Shown here: in pieces, positions 1 through 8,774 of the stretch
How positions within the stretch are numbered: the first letter of the stretch is position 1
Layout of the letters: each line of letters opens with the position of its first letter
NCBI GenBank assembly: GCA_910584205.1
Contig: CAJUAA010000005.1
Coordinates: forward strand, 62,001 to 126,000
Length of the DNA: 64,000 bases
Direction of reading: 5' to 3'
Source of the DNA: an uncultured Lachnospiraceae bacterium
GTDB lineage: Bacteria > Bacillota > Clostridia > Lachnospirales > Lachnospiraceae
Translations under genes and position numbers: made by a program
The notes under the pieces: generated by a model
The model's input: only the letters and a program-made list of their open reading frames with translations
Database searches by the model: none
Told to the model about the DNA's origin: nothing

Positions 1-471
1 GAGGAACGATTTGATCTTTTAGAATATGGTGAGGGGTATATTACTAAAAGTGATGCTTTTGATGGTACTGATCTGAAATTGGAAAATCAGAAGATACTAA
101 AGAGAGAATCTGAAGAGTGCTTGGAGCTTTGGAAAAACAGTTTCAGGGAGTTTATGGCTTATATTACAAAAAAAGTACCAGAACATAAAATTGTTATAAT
201 TGAAAATTATTTGAGCGAAGAGACTGGTGATATATATGCAAGACAATATTTTAATGAAATTGATCGGATAAGAAATACAAACCAATTATTAAGAAAATAT
301 TACAATTTTGTTTCTTTAAATTACAAACAAGTGACTATTATAAAAACTTCAGGTTGTCAATACTATTTTACAGATAAATTATATGAGTATGGTGCGATTC
401 CATCTCATTTGAATGAAATTGTAAATAGAGAGATTTCAAAACGGATTGAAGAAAAGTTATTTTACAAATGA
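1..471 (+). CDS. DUF6270-like protein, 5' end outside window
   Basis: The reading frame is already open at base 1 and runs to a TGA at 469-471, so this is the last 156 residues of a longer protein; a TTG at 79 is not needed as a start. The visible part contains EERFDLL, YITKS and a C-terminal YGAIPSHLN stretch. This resembles the DUF6270 proteins found in capsule and polysaccharide clusters, which look like SGNH-type accessory proteins, but I recall the family only approximately. No membrane segment is visible. It sits 28 bases before a TylF-type methyltransferase in the same AT-rich run, so it probably belongs to the glycan operon. Function is not known. Confidence 0.6.
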   Translation, partial: EERFDLLEYGEGYITKSDAFDGTDLKLENQKILKRESEECLELWKNSFREFMAYITKKVPEHKIVIIENYLSEETGDIYARQYFNEIDRIRNTNQLLRKYYNFVSLNYKQVTIIKTSGCQYYFTDKLYEYGAIPSHLNEIVNREISKRIEEKLFYK

Positions 472-499
472 TTTTTGGACATAAAGGAGTAGATTCAGT

Positions 500-1402
500 A
501 TGGAATCAGTTATTTTTGGTGCTGGCAGAGATGGAAGAGTTCTGAAAAAGGGATTGGAAAAATATTATGGAGTACATATTGGTACAATATGCGATAATGA
601 TATGATGAAATGGGGATGCATGATAGATGGTGTTGAAATTATACCACCACAAAAACTGACTCAAAATGAGTTTGAGAAAGTATTCATTTGTGTTTCTGAA
701 AGGCGTTTCTATGATGAGATAAAAATTCAATTATTGGATATGGGGATACCGGAAGAAAAGATTGTAATTATGAAAAGAAGCAGTACCTATTCGGACGCAT
801 ATATAGAATTTGATCCTGTAAGAAAAAACTGGATCAAAGCGTTTTCTGATTATAGTAGAGAAATAGGATTACAGGGAAGCACAGCTGAATGCGGTGTATA
901 TAGGGGCGATACATCAATATTTATTAATAAATATTGGCCAGACAGGAGTTTGTATTTGTTTGATACTTTTGAAGGATTTTTGGAAAAAGATCTCACTCAT
1001 GACAGTAATGCGTTTTATGAATTTAGAAATGGACAATTTGCTAAAAATCCTTTTAAAATTGATACATCAGATTCCCTGATTGATATTGTAAAAACCAGGA
1101 TGTCTTATCCGGATAATATAAAAATATTTAAAGGGTATTTTCCTGAGAGTGCAGATGGAATAAAAGACAGATTTTGTTTTGTGAATTTAGATATGGATTT
1201 ATATCAGCCTCAGTTAGAAGGATTAAGATTTTTTTGGGGAAAAATGGAAGAGGGTGCTGTCATTTTACTACATGATTATTTTCATCCAGAACTTCCGGGT
1301 GTTAAAGAAGCTGTTGTTGATTTTGAAAAAGAACTTGGACAAAGACTTCCTAAACTTCCGATAGGAGATAACTGCAGCATAGCGATTATAAAAAATGAAT
1401 GA
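500..1402 (+). CDS. TylF/MycF-type O-methyltransferase with N-terminal Rossmann module
   Basis: A two-part protein of 300 residues. Residues about 3-105 form a Rossmann-like module (VIFGAGRDG, then CDND..KWG, a GVEIIPP stretch and VFICVSERRFYDEI). Residues about 120-300 match macrocin-type SAM-dependent O-methyltransferases: AECGVYRGDTS is the SAM-binding loop, LFDTFEGF the family signature, and NLDMDLYQP plus LLHDYFHPELPGV the metal and catalytic region. Family members methylate sugar hydroxyls, so a role in O-methylating a surface glycan is inferred. The start has a good AAAGGAG site 7-10 bases upstream. It lies in the AT-rich glycan run with short spacers on both sides. Confidence 0.85.
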   Translation: MESVIFGAGRDGRVLKKGLEKYYGVHIGTICDNDMMKWGCMIDGVEIIPPQKLTQNEFEKVFICVSERRFYDEIKIQLLDMGIPEEKIVIMKRSSTYSDAYIEFDPVRKNWIKAFSDYSREIGLQGSTAECGVYRGDTSIFINKYWPDRSLYLFDTFEGFLEKDLTHDSNAFYEFRNGQFAKNPFKIDTSDSLIDIVKTRMSYPDNIKIFKGYFPESADGIKDRFCFVNLDMDLYQPQLEGLRFFWGKMEEGAVILLHDYFHPELPGVKEAVVDFEKELGQRLPKLPIGDNCSIAIIKNE

Positions 1403-1464
1403 TGGTAAGTTTTAGATAACTGAATGACAGACGAACATAAAATATTTAATTTGCAGAGTGGAAA

Positions 1465-3234
1465 ATGAAAGAAATAATTGAACAAAAATATGAAAATTTA
1501 TTTGACAAATATCATTTTGCCAGACCAATTGATGCATTTCAAGTGACTCATGTTATTAAAAATTCTTTACAGGAATTTATGAAGTTAGATAAAAAAACCG
1601 CGATCTATTGCAATGGTGGACATACAAAAATGTTGATGGCGGATTTTATGTTTGAATTAAAAAACATAAAATTTATAATAGATAATTATTCAGAAATATA
1701 TGATGTTAATGGTTTTTATATGATAAGAGATGATGAAATTGAAAAAAACGGAATAGAAGCCGTGATAATATCATCTTTTAAATTTAGAAACAGTATCATA
1801 GATAATTTAAAGAAAAATCATCCGTCAATTTTATTTTTAGATATTTATGATAAACTTGCAGAGAATGGTATTGTTCTTAAAACAGATTATTACTATCAAA
1901 ATCATCCTTATCAACATTATCGCACAATTAATTCGATACAAAGGAAAATAAGAGAAGAGAAAGACGAATGTGAACTTATAAAGAGCTTTTGGTTATTAAT
2001 TACACAATATATTCATATTAAGGATTTTCTATCAGCGATTGTTTATGCAAAAGAATTATATAAAATAACGTCAAATTTGAGAGAAGCTGAACTGATTTCT
2101 GAATTGGAAAATTTATATAATGAAGAGATAAGTGCGGTTGGTCAAATAAGCGAAAAAAATGTTTTAATGTTTTGCTTGGATGGACTAAGACATCAGGATT
2201 TTTCAAATGAGTATATGCCAAAAATGACAGAAGTTTTTGAAAAAAAAGGTTTTATATTTGATAATGCATATTCTTTTTCGACATCTACATTTGAAAGCCT
2301 TTTGCCAGCATACAGCGAAAACGACGATCTTAGGACTGGATATTACAATAAAAACTTTGTTGAGGAGAATGATTGTCGGTTCCTTCAGGAGGCTATAAGA
2401 CAGAAGAGAAAAATTTGTTTTTATACAGATATGAACCATTTTGTTAAAGGTGAGAATGTTCATTATAGTGGTACGTTTCAAACAGTGACTGAGAAACTGT
2501 GGAATTTTATACTGGATGCTGTAGATGAAGAAAATGGATTGTATTATATACATGAATTGTATGAAAGTCATTTTACTTTCTCAAATCCATATACGAAAGA
2601 GAAATTAATTTCTGAAGGAACAGCTATGCTATTTGATTTTTTACCACAAAAAGGTGGAAAATTACGAACAGATTATGCACAGCAGCACTTGGATGCAATC
2701 CGTTATTTGGATGATGTGTTGGCACCATTTTTTCAGGAGATAAGATGCAGGGTTGTATTATATTCGGATCATGGGAATATGATTTTAAAAAAAGAATGCG
2801 AATTGAAAGAAGTGCCAGAAACAAAATTGATTTGTGATGAGGAATGGATAAGGATTGTGTGTGCAATATGTTCACCAGAAATAAATTTTGGAAGAACCAG
2901 AAAATTATTTTCGATAATGTCTCTTAATGACATTATAATCAGTTTATTAAAACAAGAGATATATAGGGAACCGGAAAATGATTATATTAAGGTTGCACGT
3001 TCAGAGTTGTACAACCCTAATTTTCAATCCTTGTATAAAATGTTGAAAAAAGATACGTATCTATTGGCTTTTGAAGCATTTATATTTAAGGAGGGATATA
3101 AGCTGGTTGTGTTTTCTGACGGTACGGTTGAATTATACAGAGTTATGAATGATAAGAGAATCTGCGATAACAAGCTGATTGATCATATGCTGGAAAAAGT
3201 AAAGAAACATATTACTGTTTATGCATATGAGTAG
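1465..3234 (+). CDS. sulfatase-fold hydrolase/phosphotransferase-like protein with divergent Rossmann module
   Basis: A 589-residue protein. Residues about 40-135 look like a divergent copy of the Rossmann module shared by this locus (TAIYCNGGHTKML, FIIDNYSE, AVIISSFKF). From about residue 230 it has the alkaline-phosphatase/sulfatase fold: VLMFCLDGLRHQDF supplies a metal-binding Asp, SFSTSTFESLL the likely nucleophilic Thr or Ser, and LYSDHGNM the second metal site. It has no cysteine at the nucleophile, so it is not a formylglycine sulfatase; the relatives are phosphoethanolamine or glycerol-phosphate transferases. No transmembrane segments are evident, unlike typical LTA synthase or EptA, so it would act in the cytoplasm unless a partner exports it. 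The ribosome site is weak (GAGTGG). Confidence 0.7.
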   Translation: MKEIIEQKYENLFDKYHFARPIDAFQVTHVIKNSLQEFMKLDKKTAIYCNGGHTKMLMADFMFELKNIKFIIDNYSEIYDVNGFYMIRDDEIEKNGIEAVIISSFKFRNSIIDNLKKNHPSILFLDIYDKLAENGIVLKTDYYYQNHPYQHYRTINSIQRKIREEKDECELIKSFWLLITQYIHIKDFLSAIVYAKELYKITSNLREAELISELENLYNEEISAVGQISEKNVLMFCLDGLRHQDFSNEYMPKMTEVFEKKGFIFDNAYSFSTSTFESLLPAYSENDDLRTGYYNKNFVEENDCRFLQEAIRQKRKICFYTDMNHFVKGENVHYSGTFQTVTEKLWNFILDAVDEENGLYYIHELYESHFTFSNPYTKEKLISEGTAMLFDFLPQKGGKLRTDYAQQHLDAIRYLDDVLAPFFQEIRCRVVLYSDHGNMILKKECELKEVPETKLICDEEWIRIVCAICSPEINFGRTRKLFSIMSLNDIIISLLKQEIYREPENDYIKVARSELYNPNFQSLYKMLKKDTYLLAFEAFIFKEGYKLVVFSDGTVELYRVMNDKRICDNKLIDHMLEKVKKHITVYAYE

Positions 3235-3284
3235 TTGGAAAATATGTACGGTTAGATGATTCTAAGATTAAGAGAGAAAAGAGA

Positions 3285-4520
3285 ATGAACAGTCCTAAAA
3301 TTTCAGTTATTATTACAGCCTATAATATAGAAAATTATATAGAGGAATGTATAAATAGTGTTATATTGCAGGGAATAGGTGATATTGAGATTATATGTGT
3401 TGATGATGCTTCTACAGACAATACGTATTCTGTTTTAAAAAAAATATCTGAGAAAGAGAATAGAATTCAGATAATAAGAAATAAAGAAAATGTTGGACAG
3501 GCAACTGCCAGGAATATGGGGTGTCATGCAGCACATGGCGAATATATTTATATACTGGATGGTGATGATTGTTTAAAGAAAAATGCTTTAAACAGGTTAT
3601 ATGATTGTGCGAAAAAAAACAGACTGGATGTGCTGACATTTTCAGGAGATGTGTTTTTTGATAATGATCAAATGTTGTTAAAGTATTATAATCAGTCAAA
3701 AATATACATCAGAAAAGGTCACTATTCTGGAGTTTACTCAGGTCCTGAATTATTTGTAAAGATGATAGAGCAAAAAGATAAGCATGGAAATATATGCTTT
3801 CAGTTTATAAAAAGAGATTTTTTTGTGAAAAATAATTTATATTTTATTGATCGATTAAGATATGGTGAAGACTCGCCATTTGCAATTTATATGAGTGCTC
3901 AGAGAGCAATGTGTATTTCTGATATTTTGTATAGCAGACGTTTTAGAGAGAATTCAATTATTACATCCCAAAAGCAAATGTGTCATTTGGAAAGTTTGAT
4001 GATCCAATATGTTAATGATTTGTTTTTGTGGCATTCAAAAAAATTGACTAATGAGATTAATGAAAAAATAGATTATTTTTTTGCTCTCCAATTAAAGTCG
4101 ATAAAAAATATAATGAATGATATTGATTTACAAAAGTCTCTAGTGATGCTGAAACAGTATCCTGTAGCATACTATATATATAGATATCTTGTGAACGATA
4201 CGCCATTGTATTGTGATTTATTAACGAATGAAAACATAGATGAGATAAAGAAACATAATAGTATAATAATATTTGGCGCTGGGAAAATAGCAACCTATGT
4301 AATTGACTTTTTGCAGAACCATGGCATAACAAATTATAAAATAGCTGTATCTGATAAAAAACTGGAAGTAAAATCAGGTATATATAATATTACAGAATTA
4401 TTACAAGACAAGGAAAGTGCAATTGTATTGGTAGCGGTAGGAAATAAATATAAAGATGAAATATGGAAGACTTTGATTAATCTTGGCTTCAAAAATATTA
4501 TGGATGTTAGTAAATATTAA
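3285..4520 (+). CDS. family 2 glycosyltransferase with C-terminal Rossmann module
   Basis: Residues 1-230 are a GT-A glycosyltransferase: VIITAYNIENYIEECI at the start, CVDDASTDNT for nucleotide binding, RNMGCHAAHGEYIYILDGDD with the metal-binding DGDD. Residues about 325-411 carry the shared Rossmann module (SIIIFGAGKIATYVID, then AIVLVAVGNKYKDEI). The catalytic substrate cannot be read from sequence. It is one of several GT2 genes in the AT-rich run and is followed 41 bases later by another. The module is C-terminal here but N-terminal in other proteins of this locus. Confidence 0.85.
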   Translation: MNSPKISVIITAYNIENYIEECINSVILQGIGDIEIICVDDASTDNTYSVLKKISEKENRIQIIRNKENVGQATARNMGCHAAHGEYIYILDGDDCLKKNALNRLYDCAKKNRLDVLTFSGDVFFDNDQMLLKYYNQSKIYIRKGHYSGVYSGPELFVKMIEQKDKHGNICFQFIKRDFFVKNNLYFIDRLRYGEDSPFAIYMSAQRAMCISDILYSRRFRENSIITSQKQMCHLESLMIQYVNDLFLWHSKKLTNEINEKIDYFFALQLKSIKNIMNDIDLQKSLVMLKQYPVAYYIYRYLVNDTPLYCDLLTNENIDEIKKHNSIIIFGAGKIATYVIDFLQNHGITNYKIAVSDKKLEVKSGIYNITELLQDKESAIVLVAVGNKYKDEIWKTLINLGFKNIMDVSKY

Positions 4521-4561
4521 AATTTGTTTTAAGATTGAACTTTATTTCAGAAAGGAACAAA

Positions 4562-5491
4562 ATGCCCAAAATTTCTGTAATCATGCCAGTTTATAATGCA
4601 GAAAGGTATATTAAAATTGCGGTAGACTCTATTATAAATCAAACCTTTAAGGATTTTGAATTAATTGTAATTGATGACAAAGGAACTGATGACAGTATAA
4701 AGATTGTTGAAGAAATATCTGATTCCAGAATTCGAATATTGCATAATGAAAAAAACTGTGGTATTGCTTTTTCCAGAAATCGAGGGATTACTGAGGCAAA
4801 AGGTGAATATCTGGCATTAATGGATGATGATGATTATGCGCCTGATTATAGATTGGAGATGGAAAATAGATTCTTAGATGCGCATAAAGATGTGGCAGTT
4901 GTTGGAGGGGCCAGGCACATTATTGATGAAAAAAATAATATAGTAAAATATAATTCGTCTTTGATGATTCATAATCCAAAGCGTGTAAGGGCCGAATTGA
5001 TTTTTCATGATGTAATCCCGAACGGGAGCAGTATGATGAGAAAAAAATTTATACAGGATAATGGGATACAGTATAAAGACAATATGTATGGTATGGAAGA
5101 CTATCATTTTTGGGTACAATGTTCTTTGTATGGGAATATAGTTAATTTAAGCGATGTGTTATTGTACTGGAGGAAAACTGACAACAATGAGACTCATAGA
5201 CAAAACGAAGGATTTATGCAAAACAGGATAGATACATATAGAAGTATTCAAAAGTTTGCTTTAGAAAAAAATGAATTTATTTTAGACGAAAAAGAAATGT
5301 GTTGTTTTTTGAGAGAATTTTCAATATATAAGAGACATAAAACTACACTTGATGATTTGAAAGAACTTTTTGTTGTATTATCTAAAATAATTATACAGGC
5401 AAAAAAAACTGCTTTTGCGGAAGAAATGGAATATGTTTGCAAGTATATGTTTGGAATGAAAATTGTGAAATCTGATATTTGGAATAGTTAG
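4562..5491 (+). CDS. family 2 glycosyltransferase
   Basis: A 309-residue GT-A enzyme without the extra Rossmann module. Motifs in order are ISVIMPVYNAERYI, VIDDKGTDDS, RNRGITEAKGEYLALMDDDD (metal-binding DDDD) and GMEDYHFWVQ (the ED base motif of GT2). I place the start at the ATG at 4562 because AGAAAGGA lies a few bases upstream; a TTG at 4535 is also in frame but has no ribosome site. The acceptor and sugar donor are unknown. It belongs to the same transcription run as its neighbours. Confidence 0.85.
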   Translation: MPKISVIMPVYNAERYIKIAVDSIINQTFKDFELIVIDDKGTDDSIKIVEEISDSRIRILHNEKNCGIAFSRNRGITEAKGEYLALMDDDDYAPDYRLEMENRFLDAHKDVAVVGGARHIIDEKNNIVKYNSSLMIHNPKRVRAELIFHDVIPNGSSMMRKKFIQDNGIQYKDNMYGMEDYHFWVQCSLYGNIVNLSDVLLYWRKTDNNETHRQNEGFMQNRIDTYRSIQKFALEKNEFILDEKEMCCFLREFSIYKRHKTTLDDLKELFVVLSKIIIQAKKTAFAEEMEYVCKYMFGMKIVKSDIWNS

Positions 5492-5499
5492 CTGATTGA

Positions 5500-5548
5500 T
5501 TCAAAAATCAAAATATTTTGATATATTAAACTTTGATTTTGAAATATG
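5500..5548 (+). promoter_or_regulatory. imperfect inverted repeat in spacer before the tri-domain glycosyltransferase
   Basis: In the 111-base gap, TTCAAAAATCAAA pairs with TTTGATTTTGAA across an AT-rich loop with one bulge. No T-run follows. It could be a weak attenuator or a relic. Nothing else is seen in this gap except the ribosome site AAAGGAAA just before 5603. Confidence 0.3.
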
Positions 5549-5602
5549 AAAGGAATATGATGTTTGCACTTTTATAAATATCATATAAAGGAAATATAAG
5601 TA

Positions 5603-8600
5603 ATGATGACAGAAAAACAATATAGAATACAAAGGCTTAAAGAAGTCAGTTCAACTTTAAAAGACAAAAGAATTGCGTTATATGGAATTGGTAAAAATGC
5701 AGAAACTATATTAAATGAGGAAAAAGAATTAAACATTATTGCACTAATTGATAAAGATCACATAGGTAAGTACAAGTATGGAAAAAAAATAATATCATTA
5801 GAGAGTGCGCTTTATCTCGAGTTGGATGCTATTATAATTGCAGCAGAATCTCAATCCGAAAAGAAAATTGTTGATAGAATAGCCAAAGTCTGCATGCATA
5901 ATGGCATTGAGCTGTTAAATATGTATGGAATTGATGTTCATAAAGTAATAAGAGAGGATATTGAACAGGATATTTTATATAGGGATTTAACTATGGAAAT
6001 AATAGAAGAACAAATAGAAAAAAGTGATTTTGTGTGTTTCGAACTCATGGGAGTATTGTGTGAGAGCGAATATTGTTCTTTTGATTTCATGTGGAAGAAT
6101 ATAGAAAGTGAGTATTTTTTACCGCATTTTTATGAAAATAGATTTCAGGCAGAAACTCAAAGAAATATGTTTAGGCCATATGATATATCGGAAATTTACA
6201 GTAGATATTTGGCCAATGCATTTTTAAATGAAAGAGAAACAAAAAGGTTATGTAAGTTGGAGGAATCATATTTTATTAACAGCATATTTCCTAAAGTGGA
6301 TATGGTGAGTTTGTTAAAAAAATTTTTGAATAAAGGGAAGGCTATTAGTATTGTTTCTTATTTACCATATTCAGATAAAACAATTTACGAATTATTAAGC
6401 AGAATTGATCTTCCATTAAATATTCCAATTCTACAGGAAAATATTATCAATCAGACGGTTTCTGGAGGAATGCTAAGAAAAGCGTTAGGTAATGACTTTG
6501 AAAAGAAGACTTTATATTTTGGATTAAAAGACAGTCTTGGATATTGGATTGCAAGATCCTATAGGATGAATCGATGTATGATTAAAAGCTCTTGGGAGTT
6601 TATGCGCGATTTGACGGAGATTTCGATAAATCTGAAAAATTTGTCTGTTGAAAAGATGCAAGTTTATAACAAATGGGCAGTTAAAACATGTAACTCACCC
6701 TTTTTTAATAGAAATTTTGAGAATTTAAATAGTCTTCCTAAAAAGGTTTATGAAAATGATGACGTGTTTGAGGGCGAAAATATTAATTTGTTGAAAATTG
6801 AAGATAGTGGTAAAGAGGAAAATTTTGAACCAATATCTTTTGCGCAGTATGAAAAAGCTAAAGTTTCTATTATTATTCCTGCATATAATCATTTTGGTTA
6901 CACTTATGCTTGTCTGAAATCAATTTTAACAAATACAATAAAAGTTGATTATGAGATACTAATTGCGGATGACTGTTCTATAGATTTGACATCCAATATA
7001 GAAAATATTGTTAGTGGAGTAAAAGTGTTGCATAATGCTGAGAATCTATTGTTTGTGAAAAATTGTAACAATGCGGCAAAGTATGCAAAAGGAAAATATA
7101 TTATATTTTTAAATAATGATGTCCAGGTTAAATATAACTGGTTGTATCCATTAGTAAATTTGTTGGAAAACGATGAAGACATAGGAATGGTGGGCTCTAA
7201 GCTGATTTTTCCAGATGGAAAGCTACAGGAAGCTGGTGGTATTGTATGGAAGGATGGCAGTGCTGCTAATTATGGACGGAATAAAGATTACAAGTCATAT
7301 GAGTACAATTATGTGAAGGAAGTGGACTATGTATCTGGCGCTTCGCTTATGATCCGAAAAGATTTATGGAGGGAGATAGGCGGGTTTGATGAAAGGTACG
7401 CTCCTGCTTATTACGAAGATACTGATTTGGCATTTGAAGTTCGGAGATTTGGGAAAAAAGTAATATATCAACCGGCATCTGTTATTGTTCATTTTGAGGG
7501 TGCATCAAATGGTAAAAATATTCAAGAAGGAATAAAGAAATATCAGGAAATAAACAGATTAAAATTTGTGGAAAAATGGAAAAATGAATTAATGAGTCAG
7601 AATGACGGTTTGGAAAAAGATATTTTTTCAGCAAGAGAAAGAAAGCAACATAAAAAAACGGTTTTATTTATCAGTGGAATTGTGCCTGCTTATGACAAGG
7701 ATGCCGGTTCAAAATCAATTTTAAACTATATGAAATTGTTTTTAAAAAAGAATTATCTTGTCAAATTTCTTCCAATGGATTTTCATAATGCAGAACCATA
7801 TACATTTGAATTACAGCAAATGGGAATTGAAGTATTGTATGGTTCTAGAGTGAAATGCAGCTTGGGTGAATGGCTTATAGAAAATCAAGGTGATATTGAA
7901 TATTCATTTATAAATTATCCAAACTGTGCATATGAAATAATAGATTTATTGAAATTAACTACAATAAAAATCAGATATTATGGTCATGATCTGCATTTCC
8001 TTCGGCTTAGACGGGAATACGAAATAAATAATGATAAGACCAGTTTGCGAAACTCTGAAATTTATTTGAAGAAAGAAAAAGAAATTATAAAAAAATCTGA
8101 TTGCGTTTATTATCCATCGGATATTGAAATAGAAATTGTTAAGAACCAATTTGGGAAAAAACATGCAAAACAAATTTCTTTGTTTATGTATTCAGATGCT
8201 GAACAAGAAAATTATAATCCTCTGGATCGAGAAGGTATAATGTTTATTGGCGGTTCTCATCCGCCAAACGAAGATGCGATGATGTGGTTTTTGACAGAAA
8301 TCTATCCAGATATTTATAATGCAAAAAAAATTCCTTTTTATTTGCTCGGATCAGGACAATCTCCTAAATTAAAGCAACTAAAGACTGAAGGTTTAATTAA
8401 TCGGGGATATGTAACGGAAGAAGAATTGCTCGATCTGTATCATAATATTCGGCTAGTAGTGATTCCTTTAAGATATGGAGCAGGGATAAAGGGAAAAGTA
8501 TTAGATGCGTTGTATCATGGTGTTCCAGTGGTTTCCACTTCTATTGGTATCGAAGGAATACCAGAGGCTAGAAGTGTAATAGGTGCATTTGATACGGCTG

Positions 8601-8737
8601 AGGAGTTTAAAAGAAGAGTTTTGTCATTATATGATGATTATCAGACGTTGAAAGAGATTTCAAGTAGGAGTAAAAGAATTATCAAAGAATATTTTTCTTT
8701 AGAGGCTGCATGGAAGAAAATAGAAGAAGACTTTTAG
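5603..8737 (+). CDS. multidomain protein: Rossmann module, degenerate HAD-like domain, GT2 and GT4 glycosyltransferases
   Basis: A 1044-residue fusion. Residues about 20-115 are the shared Rossmann module (RIALYGIGKNAE, LIDKDHIGKYKYG). About 140-400 resemble the HAD-like domain of the 17254 gene but the usual FDxFDT nucleophile motif reads FELMGV, so both aspartates are gone. About 418-660 are a rhamnosyl-type GT2 (VSIIIPAYNHF, ADDCSID, FLNNDVQV, GGFDERYAPAYYEDTDLA). About 680-1044 are a GT4 enzyme (SGIVPAYDKDAGSKS, FIGGSHPPNEDAM, YGAGIKGKVLDALYHGVPVVSTSIGIEGI with the acidic EGI region). It probably adds two successive sugars. The start follows AAAGGAAATA at a suitable distance. Confidence 0.85.
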   Translation: MMTEKQYRIQRLKEVSSTLKDKRIALYGIGKNAETILNEEKELNIIALIDKDHIGKYKYGKKIISLESALYLELDAIIIAAESQSEKKIVDRIAKVCMHNGIELLNMYGIDVHKVIREDIEQDILYRDLTMEIIEEQIEKSDFVCFELMGVLCESEYCSFDFMWKNIESEYFLPHFYENRFQAETQRNMFRPYDISEIYSRYLANAFLNERETKRLCKLEESYFINSIFPKVDMVSLLKKFLNKGKAISIVSYLPYSDKTIYELLSRIDLPLNIPILQENIINQTVSGGMLRKALGNDFEKKTLYFGLKDSLGYWIARSYRMNRCMIKSSWEFMRDLTEISINLKNLSVEKMQVYNKWAVKTCNSPFFNRNFENLNSLPKKVYENDDVFEGENINLLKIEDSGKEENFEPISFAQYEKAKVSIIIPAYNHFGYTYACLKSILTNTIKVDYEILIADDCSIDLTSNIENIVSGVKVLHNAENLLFVKNCNNAAKYAKGKYIIFLNNDVQVKYNWLYPLVNLLENDEDIGMVGSKLIFPDGKLQEAGGIVWKDGSAANYGRNKDYKSYEYNYVKEVDYVSGASLMIRKDLWREIGGFDERYAPAYYEDTDLAFEVRRFGKKVIYQPASVIVHFEGASNGKNIQEGIKKYQEINRLKFVEKWKNELMSQNDGLEKDIFSARERKQHKKTVLFISGIVPAYDKDAGSKSILNYMKLFLKKNYLVKFLPMDFHNAEPYTFELQQMGIEVLYGSRVKCSLGEWLIENQGDIEYSFINYPNCAYEIIDLLKLTTIKIRYYGHDLHFLRLRREYEINNDKTSLRNSEIYLKKEKEIIKKSDCVYYPSDIEIEIVKNQFGKKHAKQISLFMYSDAEQENYNPLDREGIMFIGGSHPPNEDAMMWFLTEIYPDIYNAKKIPFYLLGSGQSPKLKQLKTEGLINRGYVTEEELLDLYHNIRLVVIPLRYGAGIKGKVLDALYHGVPVVSTSIGIEGIPEARSVIGAFDTAEEFKRRVLSLYDDYQTLKEISSRSKRIIKEYFSLEAAWKKIEEDF

Positions 8738-8774
8738 CGTGGTACTGGAAAATGGAGTAATAGTTGGAGGTGAA

